Shown one piece after another: positions 1 to 5,076 of a DNA stretch of 5,076 bases. The translations under genes were made by a program, and so were the position numbers. The stretch lies in NCBI GenBank assembly GCA_017881705.1, contig JADGQP010000149.1, forward strand, positions 1 to 5,076, written 5' to 3'. The first letter of the stretch is position 1, and each line of letters opens with the position of its first letter. The notes below the pieces were generated by a model. That model searched no databases, was not told the DNA's origin, and worked only from the letters and a program-made list of their open reading frames with translations. The DNA is from Christensenellaceae bacterium. Its GTDB lineage: Bacteria > Bacillota > Clostridia > Christensenellales > Aristaeellaceae.

Positions 1-1086
1 GCGACCCTTGCGGAACTGGAAATACTGCACGCTGTCCGAGCCATGCGCAATCGCCTGTAACCCCTGCAAAAGCACCGTACCCGGACGGCGCAGCGAATTA
101 ACGGGCTGCCAGTTGACCGCCGACGGACAGGATTCCATCATCATAAACGGTTTTTTGCCGCCTACGCCGCGCATGAGGTCGTGTTTAAAAGCTGTTTCCG
201 CGCACACGTCCGCGTCCTTCTCCGTGCCGGTCCAAACGGGGTAATTATCCCAGCTGGAACGATCGAGCAGCTTTCCCAGGGCGAAATAATCGATACCCGG
301 ATAGGTGGCCATCAGGTTGGTGGTGCAGAGAATATCCGGCGTGATGCGCTTAAGCGGTTCGATTTCGTAGGCATAAAAATCACAATGCTGCCAGCTGGAA
401 AAACGCCGCCAGGCGAGCATAAGCCCGTGATTCTCGTTTTCACCCAGCCAACTCGGCGCGGTGGGGCTTTCGATCTGCTCAAAAGAGGTATACCAATGCG
501 ACCAGAAACCGTTCCACCAGGCGTGGTTCAAGTTGTCGATAGTGCCATAACGCTCGGCAAGCCAGGCTCGAAACGCCTGCTGGCACAGCGGGCAATGGCA
601 TTCGCCGCTGTATTCGTTGGAAATATGCCACACGCCCAGCGCCGGATGCTTGCCGTAACGCAGCGCGAGCTGCTCGTTGATCTGCGCGACCTTTTCACGG
701 TATATGGGGGAAGTGAGGCAATGGTTATGCCGCCCGCTGAAAAGCATTTTCTGCCGGGTGTTGGTCACGCGAAGCACCTCGGGGTATTTTTCGGCCAGCC
801 AAGGGGGCCGCGCCCCGCTGGGTGTGGCCAGCACGGCGCGCATGCCGTTTTGATGGAGCATGTCCATCACCTCGTCCATCCAGCCGAAATTGTACCGCCC
901 TTCCTGCGGTTCCAGCAGCGACCAGGAAAAAATGCCGACGGTCAGCGTGTTGATGCCGGCTTCCCTGGCCAGAGCCATATCTTCTTTCCAAATCGTATTC
1001 TTCTGTTCCAGCCATTGCTCGGGGTTGTAATCCCCCCCGTGAAGCAACACAGGCATTCCCTTCATAATTGGCGGATACTGTGCCAT
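1..1086 (-). CDS. Beta-galactosidase, glycoside hydrolase family 42 (3' end cut by window)
   Basis: Hydrolyses terminal beta-D-galactosides from oligosaccharides by the retaining mechanism of GH42. No signal peptide is visible, so it should act in the cytoplasm on imported sugars. The visible 362 residues cover the catalytic TIM barrel; complete GH42 enzymes are usually about 650-700 residues, so the trimerisation and C-terminal domains lie beyond base 1. Seen directly: the family N-terminus HGGDYNPEQW (16-25), the acid/base glutamate E158 in HISNEY, the nucleophile E318 in MMMESCPS, and C123 plus C163, C165 and C168 (CHCPLC). The last three match the C-x-C-x2-C spacing of the zinc site in characterised GH42 enzymes. 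The ATG at 1086 has AAGG (1092-1095, minus strand) 5 nt upstream. It is transcribed away from the MBL gene from a shared intergenic region. The natural substrate (lactose, galactan fragments, mucin or milk glycans) cannot be told from this fragment. Confidence 0.95.
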   Translation of the reverse strand, partial: MAQYPPIMKGMPVLLHGGDYNPEQWLEQKNTIWKEDMALAREAGINTLTVGIFSWSLLEPQEGRYNFGWMDEVMDMLHQNGMRAVLATPSGARPPWLAEKYPEVLRVTNTRQKMLFSGRHNHCLTSPIYREKVAQINEQLALRYGKHPALGVWHISNEYSGECHCPLCQQAFRAWLAERYGTIDNLNHAWWNGFWSHWYTSFEQIESPTAPSWLGENENHGLMLAWRRFSSWQHCDFYAYEIEPLKRITPDILCTTNLMATYPGIDYFALGKLLDRSSWDNYPVWTGTEKDADVCAETAFKHDLMRGVGGKKPFMMMESCPSAVNWQPVNSLRRPGTVLLQGLQAIAHGSDSVQYFQFRKGR

Positions 1087-1141
1087 GATTACCTTACTTC
1101 CCTTCGATGCGTTCTTATGCTAAAGGCATGTTTTGTTTGCC

Positions 1142-1151
1142 GCCGCGCGGC
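1142..1151. repeat. 10-bp perfect palindrome in the GH42 leader
   Basis: GCCGCGCGGC is a perfect self-complementary sequence. It lies just downstream of the predicted GH42 transcription start and about 55 nt before the start codon. It could be a repressor site, but a GC-rich palindrome of this size can also occur by chance and has no loop for a stable hairpin. Function is unknown. Confidence 0.3.
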
Positions 1152-1169
1152 CAATTTTCCATGTCTATC

Positions 1170-1198
1170 ATATTAGCTGAAACGCGCTTAATTTTCAA
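1170..1198 (-). promoter_or_regulatory. Predicted sigma70-type promoter of the GH42 gene
   Basis: On the minus strand, a -35 box TTGAAA (1193-1198, 5 of 6 consensus) is separated by 17 nt from a -10 box TAATAT (1170-1175, 4 of 6). An overlapping TATGAT one helical face further on is a possible alternative -10. Transcription would start near 1163, giving a leader of about 77 nt. The spacer holds the near-palindrome AAnCGCGnTT (1180-1189), a candidate operator. The promoter is inferred from sequence only. Confidence 0.5.
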
Positions 1199-1256
1199 TG
1201 AATAAACGGGTCATTATTTTGGACTTGCGGATAAGCGCGGCAGGTTGGCGTGGGCA

Positions 1257-1285
1257 TTCCCAAAAGCGCGGGGATGGGGTATAAT
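1257..1285 (+). promoter_or_regulatory. Predicted sigma70-type promoter of the MBL-nitroreductase transcript
   Basis: A perfect -10 box TATAAT (1280-1285) follows a -35-like TTCCCA (1257-1262, 4 of 6 consensus) at the ideal 17 nt. The expected start point is near 1292. This start would fall on the ribosome site of the ATG at 1302, which favours translation from the ATG at 1326. The weak -35 suggests an activator or low basal expression; a copy of AAGCGCGG (1264-1271) sits in the spacer. Confidence 0.6.
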
Positions 1286-1307
1286 TCACAGGTGGAATCA
1301 AATGGAT

Positions 1308-1315
1308 AAAGGCGG
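1308..1315 (+). promoter_or_regulatory. Ribosome binding site that decides the MBL start
   Basis: AAAGGCGG lies 10 nt before the ATG at 1326. A competing site, AGGTGG (1290-1295), is 6 nt before an in-frame ATG at 1302 and looks at least as good by sequence. It would be at or beyond the 5' end of an mRNA made from the TATAAT promoter at 1280-1285. The 1326 start also places the ACT domain directly at the N-terminus, as is usual. If a further upstream promoter is used, the protein gains 8 residues. Confidence 0.5.
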
Positions 1316-1325
1316 CGCGACACGC

Positions 1326-2762
1326 ATGAAAAAAACGTACGTCACCACCCTGCCGGATCATGTAGGCGCTTTTTTGCAGGCCAGCCGGTGCTTCGGCTCG
1401 CTGGGGCTTAACATTACGCGCGTAAGCTACAATAAGGCGGTGGACACGCACACCCTGTTTGTCGAGGCGGAAGGCACGCCGGAACAGCTTCAAAAGGCGG
1501 ATGAAAAGTTAAAGGAAATCGGCTACCTGCAAAGCGACGACCCGGGGCGCAGCATCGTGCTTTTGGAGTTCAAGCTCAGGGACGTGCCCGGAGGCATCAC
1601 GGACGTGCTGGAGCTGATCCAGAAGTTCAATTTTAATATTTCCTATATGAGCTCGCAGGAGAACGGAACCGATTACCAGCTCTTCAAGATGGGGCTGTTT
1701 GTGGAGAGCCCCAAGCGGATTGATGATTTCCTGGCTCAGGCGGAAAAACTGTGCGCCGTGCGGGTGATTGATTATAACCACGCGGAAAAAAACTTCGACA
1801 ACAGCATTTTTTACCGTTCTTACGCCGAAGGCCTTACCCAGCGCATGGGCATGACGGACGAGGCGCGCCAGGAATTGCTGATTAACGTAAATCTCGCCAT
1901 GCAGGTGTTGGACGAACAAGGCCTGTCCCCGTACCGCACGTTCGACAGCATCAGCCGCTTTGCGGAATTGTTGATGCTGCACCGGGGCGGGGCGTTTTCG
2001 CCGCGCGTGACCGTTCACCCCGTAAGCGAACACACCCGAATGATCCTCATTGAGCCGCCTTGCGGCAGCAACACGGTGATCCTGCAAAGCGGCGACGAAA
2101 CGCTGTTTATCGATACTGGCTACGCCTGTTACCGCGAGGAAATGCTTACGCTGTTTCGCAAGCTGGTACCCAATTTCGACGCGATGCCCAAGCGCGCGTT
2201 TGTCACCCACGCGGATCTGGACCACTGCGGGCTGCTGCCGTTGTTTGACAGCGTAACCATGAGCGCGAAGAGCGCCGAGTGTATCCGCCTGGAATTCGCG
2301 GGGGAGGATGGGTTCCGTGAGCGTAACCCGCTGCACAGGCCATATATCAAAATCTGCAAAACGCTGACCGGCTATCGGCCGATGGACCCCGCAAAGATAA
2401 GTGTGATCGGCGGCGATTTGCTGCCGCAGACCGTTCCGCTTAAGGCGATAGGCGAGTTCGTTTTCGGGGAGATGCGCCTGGAGGTGCTGGAAGGCCAGGG
2501 CGGGCACCTGCCCGGGGAACTGGTGCTGATTGATTATGAGCATAAAATCGTCTTTACCGGCGACGTGTACGTGAACTTGAAGGATATGACGCCCGAACAG
2601 GCCGAATACAACCGCTATGCGCCGATACTGATGACCTCGGTAGATACCGACTCCGAGGTGTGCGCGCGTGAGCGCGACGAGGTGATGCAGCGTCTGGGCG
2701 TGGGCGAATGGCGTATCTTCGGCGCGCACGGCATGAAGAAGGATTATCGCGTGCATGCCTGA
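1326..2762 (+). CDS. ACT-ACT-metallo-beta-lactamase-fold hydrolase fusion
   Basis: A 478-residue cytosolic protein with three parts. Residues about 4-68 form an ACT domain (TTLPDHVGAFLQAS, then GLNITRVSYNK). Residues about 76-150 form a second ACT domain (LRDVPGGITDVLEL, then NFNISYMSS). A helical linker (about 151-225) leads to a metallo-beta-lactamase domain (about 226-475). ACT domains usually bind amino acids and control attached enzymes, so allosteric control by an amino acid is inferred. Metal-site residues visible are H295, D297, D299 and H300 in THADLDHCG, then H394 in GQGGH, D413 in FTGD and H468 in GAHG, a complete binuclear set. The canonical second His of HxHxDH is Asp here. The substrate is unknown: MBL folds include thioesterases, lactonases, phosphodiesterases and iron-dependent oxidoreductases. 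A nitroreductase gene follows after 43 nt and is probably co-transcribed. In-frame ATG (1302) and TTG (1245) starts are possible but less likely. The fold call is firm; the reaction is not known. Confidence 0.88.
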   Translation: MKKTYVTTLPDHVGAFLQASRCFGSLGLNITRVSYNKAVDTHTLFVEAEGTPEQLQKADEKLKEIGYLQSDDPGRSIVLLEFKLRDVPGGITDVLELIQKFNFNISYMSSQENGTDYQLFKMGLFVESPKRIDDFLAQAEKLCAVRVIDYNHAEKNFDNSIFYRSYAEGLTQRMGMTDEARQELLINVNLAMQVLDEQGLSPYRTFDSISRFAELLMLHRGGAFSPRVTVHPVSEHTRMILIEPPCGSNTVILQSGDETLFIDTGYACYREEMLTLFRKLVPNFDAMPKRAFVTHADLDHCGLLPLFDSVTMSAKSAECIRLEFAGEDGFRERNPLHRPYIKICKTLTGYRPMDPAKISVIGGDLLPQTVPLKAIGEFVFGEMRLEVLEGQGGHLPGELVLIDYEHKIVFTGDVYVNLKDMTPEQAEYNRYAPILMTSVDTDSEVCARERDEVMQRLGVGEWRIFGAHGMKKDYRVHA

Positions 2763-2805
2763 AAAAATGGTGTGACAGAAAGATGCTGTCGAACGGGAGG
2801 CGCTT

Positions 2806-3348
2806 ATGAATACGCTGGAAGCGATATTTTCTCGAAGCAGTTACCGCGGTACATATCTGCCGGACCGCGTGCCGCGCGAAGATTTGGAAACGATAATGCG
2901 TACGGGGCTGGCCGCGCCGTCCGGCTGCAACAAGCAGACCGTCAGCCTCATCGCCGTGGACGACCCGGCACTGCTTCACAGCTTGCGCAGTGCCGTGCCG
3001 TACGCCGTGGGGGATACCGCTCCGGCGTTGATTCTGGTGCTCACAAAGCGCGTTTGCGCCTATCGAAACCAATGCTTTTGCGCACAGGATTACGCCGCGG
3101 CGATTGAGAACATGCTGCTGGCTATTGTGGAATTGGGCTACCAGAGTTGTTGGGTGGAAGGCTACATTACCGACAGCGATCACCTGGGCCATAAATTGGC
3201 GGATATTCTGGGCGTGCCGCAGGAATACGAGGCGGTTTGTTATCTGCCTGTCGGACGCGCCAAGGACGAACCGACGCACGTGACTAAAAAGCCTTTTGGG
3301 GAACGCGCGTGGTTCAACGGCTTTGGAAATGGGGACGGCCGAGCCTGA
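2806..3348 (+). CDS. Nitroreductase-family FMN oxidoreductase
   Basis: A 180-residue single-domain flavoprotein of the nitroreductase superfamily, which uses NAD(P)H and FMN to reduce nitro compounds, quinones, flavins or enones. Seen directly: the N-terminal FMN phosphate motif RSSYRGTY (10-17), the flavin-binding stretch AAPSGCNKQ (36-44), the helix QDYAAAIENMLLAIVELG (94-111), WVEGY (116-120) and the C-terminal strand YLPVGRAKDEP (146-156). The length fits the short members of the family, which act as dimers. It holds six cysteines (41, 84, 90, 92, 115, 145), three of them clustered in CAYRNQCFC, but no ferredoxin domain. The ATG has GGGAGG (2795-2800) 5 nt upstream. It follows the MBL gene by 43 nt with no terminator or promoter seen between, so the two probably share an mRNA. 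The true substrate cannot be read from the sequence, since many family members are not nitro-reducing enzymes in the cell. Confidence 0.9.
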   Translation: MNTLEAIFSRSSYRGTYLPDRVPREDLETIMRTGLAAPSGCNKQTVSLIAVDDPALLHSLRSAVPYAVGDTAPALILVLTKRVCAYRNQCFCAQDYAAAIENMLLAIVELGYQSCWVEGYITDSDHLGHKLADILGVPQEYEAVCYLPVGRAKDEPTHVTKKPFGERAWFNGFGNGDGRA

Positions 3349-3437
3349 AGCAGGTGCGGCAGCCGTACGCGGCGCGATGACCCTTCGTTTTACGGAAGCT
3401 CGACGCCCGGGCATACGGTAGACTCCCAAACGGCCGA

Positions 3438-3466
3438 TTGACAAAATTCCCCTGAAGTGCTATCAT
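3438..3466 (+). promoter_or_regulatory. Near-consensus sigma70 promoter for the second operon
   Basis: A perfect -35 box TTGACA (3438-3443) and a -10 box TATCAT (3461-3466, 5 of 6) are separated by exactly 17 nt. This is the best promoter in the window and should be strong unless repressed. The start point would be near 3473, leaving a leader of about 77 nt before the GTG at 3550. I saw no clear terminator-antiterminator pair or known riboswitch in that leader. Confidence 0.75.
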
Positions 3467-3535
3467 ACACCCTCGTTGGTTCATGCCCGCGCCCTTGCGG
3501 CGAAGCCGTGGAAACCGACGATTTTTGGACATTCC

Positions 3536-3542
3536 AAGGAGG
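3536..3542 (+). promoter_or_regulatory. Strong Shine-Dalgarno site fixing a GTG start
   Basis: AAGGAGG, fully complementary to the 16S anti-Shine-Dalgarno end, lies 7 nt before GTG at 3550. It is the strongest ribosome site in the window and sets the start of the downstream gene. The longer in-frame reading from GTG at 3457 overlaps the promoter and is excluded. Confidence 0.85.
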
Positions 3543-3549
3543 TACCTTC

Positions 3550-4218
3550 GTGACCACCGCGCAACAGATCGACCGTGCTCTGGCTTATTTTACTGATGAG
3601 GAACATATTTGCAGCTATGAACTGCTCGACGGTGTGGGGGGCATTATGCTCAGCGCGCCCCATGCCATGCTGCAGACGCGAAACGGTTCGGTTAAATGCG
3701 CGGAACGTTTTACCGGCATGCTTTGCCGCATGGCGCACGAGCGCATCGGCTGCCCTGTGATCTATAAAACCCGTCACCTGCGCGACGACGCCAACCACGA
3801 CCCGGTCAGTGATTACCGCGACGCGCTGTGCCGCCACGTAAACCAGCACGGCATCCGTATGGTGCTGGATCTGCACCAGATGAAACCCGAACGCAAGGTG
3901 GATTTGTGTATCGGCACCGCCCGCGGACGGAACATCATGGGCCGTGCGGAAATCGTGACCACCGCGGAGAATTGCTTCCGCCAACAAGGCGTAAAGGTGA
4001 TTACGCTGGATAATCCTTTCGATGCCAGCGGCCCCAACACCGTCAGCGCCACGGTTGCCGCCCGCTGCCATATCCCGGCGCTGCAGCTGGAGATCAGCAC
4101 GCGGCTTTTAATGAACGGGTACGACGAGTACAGTTACGACCCTGTTCTGGACGCGCTTTGTGATCTGGTGAAAACCCTGGACGGGATGGACGGCGGTCGG
4201 GGCGAGATCGCGCTGTAA
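3550..4218 (+). CDS. N-formylglutamate amidohydrolase-like protein
   Basis: A 222-residue soluble protein resembling the N-formylglutamate amidohydrolase family, zinc hydrolases with a carboxypeptidase-like fold. The namesake enzyme (HutG type) releases formate from N-formyl-L-glutamate in histidine degradation. Seen directly: LSAPHAM (34-40) with the PH motif typical of the family, TRHLRDDANHDP (74-85), the DLHQMKPERKVDLCIGT stretch (107-123) with D107 and H109, and LQLEIS (178-183) with E181. H38, H109 and E181 are candidate metal or catalytic residues by analogy. No histidine-utilisation gene is present nearby, so a different N-acyl amino acid or peptide substrate is quite possible. It starts at GTG behind a perfect Shine-Dalgarno site and its own strong promoter. 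A RimK-type ligase follows after 58 nt, probably in the same mRNA. The family call is from motif recognition and fairly good; the substrate is open. Confidence 0.78.
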   Translation: MTTAQQIDRALAYFTDEEHICSYELLDGVGGIMLSAPHAMLQTRNGSVKCAERFTGMLCRMAHERIGCPVIYKTRHLRDDANHDPVSDYRDALCRHVNQHGIRMVLDLHQMKPERKVDLCIGTARGRNIMGRAEIVTTAENCFRQQGVKVITLDNPFDASGPNTVSATVAARCHIPALQLEISTRLLMNGYDEYSYDPVLDALCDLVKTLDGMDGGRGEIAL

Positions 4219-4276
4219 CCCAACGGCGGCGGTTTCCAAGCCCGTGCGGAACGATCCCCAGAAGGGAGCTGCCGAT

Positions 4277-5076
4277 ATGCCGCGTGGTTTAATGGTTGTC
4301 AATGCGTTTCTGCGCTCTGCAAAATTCGATGAGATATACGATATTCTGCTTCATTCCGCGCACGAGTGCGGGATGGAGCTTTCCTTGCGTACGAACGCGC
4401 AGCTGAGCGCCGTGGTGGACGGGCCTGCTTTCGACGCGCGTGCGTTTGATTTTGTGCTTTTCTGGGATAAGGATGTGGCGCTGGCCACGCAGTTGGAACA
4501 GCGCGGGCTGCCGGTTTTCAACAGCGCGCAAAGTATTCTTGCGTGCGACGACAAGGCGCTGACTTATCTTGCGCTTAAACGCGCGGGGCTGCCAATGCCG
4601 CGCACCATCCTCGCGCCCAAGACGTTTCCGGCTGTCGGCTATCCCGACACCGCTTTTGTGGATGAAGCTGCCGAGCAGCTGGGCTTTCCGCTGGTGCTCA
4701 AGGAGTGCTTCGGCTCCTTCGGCCAGCAGGTATATCTGTTTTCGGACGTGGAAGCCCTGCGCGCCAAGGTGCTTTCCCTGGCGGGCACGCCGATGCTGTT
4801 TCAGCAGCTGGTAAAGGAAAGCTACGGGCGGGACGTACGCATCAACGTGGTGGGCGACCATGTGGCGGCCAGCATCCTAAGGCATAGCACCAACGGGGAT
4901 TTCCGCAGCAACCTTACCCTGGGCGGCGGAATGGGTAACTATTGCCCCACGCCGGATGAAGCGAACCTGGCTTTGCGCGCGGTGAAGGAACTGGGGCTGA
5001 CCTTCGCGGGGGTGGACGTGCTGTTTGGCGCAGAGGGGCCGCTTCTTTGCGAGGTGAACAGCAACACGCATTTTAA
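4277..5076 (+). CDS. ATP-grasp carboxylate-amine ligase, RimK/LysX type (3' end cut by window)
   Basis: ATP-grasp enzymes of this group activate a carboxylate with ATP as an acylphosphate and join it to an amine, as in RimK (glutamate addition to a protein tail) or LysX (amino-group protection). The 266 visible residues contain an N-terminal pre-ATP-grasp domain (about 1-85), then CDDKALTYLALKRAGLPMP (90-108). ATP-binding lysine K142 is in LKE, the glycine-rich loop is FGSFGQQV (145-152), and GRDVRI (184-189) and GDFRSN (207-212) follow. The metal residues are D247, E259 and N261 (EVNSNTHF). The protein is nearly complete; related proteins are around 290-300 residues, so only a short tail is missing. 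The hinge reads FQQLV where relatives often have QEF-I, a mild change unlikely to stop catalysis. The ATG at 4277 has AGGGAG (4263-4268) 8 nt upstream. The gap of 58 nt from the formylglutamate-hydrolase-like gene holds no terminator, so one transcript is likely. The acceptor is unknown: protein, peptide or free amino acid. Confidence 0.88.
   Translation, partial: MPRGLMVVNAFLRSAKFDEIYDILLHSAHECGMELSLRTNAQLSAVVDGPAFDARAFDFVLFWDKDVALATQLEQRGLPVFNSAQSILACDDKALTYLALKRAGLPMPRTILAPKTFPAVGYPDTAFVDEAAEQLGFPLVLKECFGSFGQQVYLFSDVEALRAKVLSLAGTPMLFQQLVKESYGRDVRINVVGDHVAASILRHSTNGDFRSNLTLGGGMGNYCPTPDEANLALRAVKELGLTFAGVDVLFGAEGPLLCEVNSNTHF

Noticed and set aside
181..1176. Open frame of 331 codons on the plus strand
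   Set aside because: It is antisense to the GH42 gene, whose catalytic motifs are intact, and it has no recognisable motif or ribosome site.
1251..1262. Inverted repeat TGGG-N4-CCCA overlapping the MBL -35 region
   Set aside because: The arms are only 4 bp and expected by chance in GC-rich DNA; too weak to call an operator.
1245..1325. N-terminal extension of the MBL protein from TTG 1245 or ATG 1302
   Set aside because: TTG 1245 lies upstream of the TATAAT box. ATG 1302 has a decent ribosome site but only about 10 nt of predicted leader, so 1326 is preferred; ATG 1302 is not fully excluded.
1509..2756. Long open frame of 415 codons on the minus strand, opposite the MBL gene
   Set aside because: It is fully antisense to a gene with clear ACT and MBL motifs. 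Its translation is rich in His, Arg, Gln and Ala with no recognisable domain, as expected of a GC-rich shadow frame.
3362..3373. Possible terminator hairpin after the nitroreductase gene
   Set aside because: The stem is only 4 bp (GCCG/CGGC with a TACG loop) and no T-run follows, so it does not meet the form of an intrinsic terminator.
2554..3444. Open frame of 296 codons on the minus strand
   Set aside because: It spans the antisense of the MBL end, the gap and the whole nitroreductase gene; the product is Arg/Ser-rich with no domain.
3457..3549. N-terminal extension of the formylglutamate-hydrolase-like protein from GTG 3457
   Set aside because: The codon lies inside the promoter spacer, upstream of the predicted transcription start, and the perfect Shine-Dalgarno site points to GTG 3550.

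Overview
The window looks like a chromosomal piece of a GC-rich member of the Bacillota, probably an uncultured or gut Clostridia (for example the Christensenellales/Oscillospirales type). This is inferred from the strong AGGAGG-type Shine-Dalgarno sites, short intergenic gaps, a clostridial-style GH42 beta-galactosidase and the style of the other proteins. No marker gene fixes the taxon. There are five protein genes, two of them cut by the window ends. I found no RNA gene, mobile element, CRISPR array or clear intrinsic terminator.

Layout. (1) Bases 1-1086, minus strand: the N-terminal 362 residues of a cytosolic GH42 beta-galactosidase with both catalytic glutamates and the zinc cysteines. 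(2) Bases 1087-1325: a divergent regulatory region with one sigma70-like promoter facing left and one facing right. The short motif AAGCGCG occurs three times here, including once in the spacer of each predicted promoter. (3) Bases 1326-3348, plus strand: a probable two-gene transcript, a metallo-beta-lactamase-fold hydrolase with two N-terminal ACT domains, then a small FMN nitroreductase. (4) Bases 3349-3549: an intergenic region with a near-consensus promoter and a leader of about 77 nt. (5) Bases 3550-5076, plus strand: a second probable operon, an N-formylglutamate amidohydrolase-like enzyme starting at GTG, then an ATP-grasp ligase of the RimK/LysX type that runs off the window.

How the genes may work together. 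The galactosidase is carbohydrate catabolism and may be unrelated to the rest. The four rightward genes combine a likely amino-acid-sensing hydrolase, a flavin reductase, an N-acyl/formyl amino acid hydrolase and a carboxylate-amine ligase. This suggests, but does not prove, small-molecule amino acid or peptide modification. The most interesting parts are the ACT-ACT-MBL fusion, whose metal site has Asp at the second His position (as in flavodiiron proteins), and the pairing of a formylglutamate-hydrolase-like enzyme with an ATP-grasp ligase.
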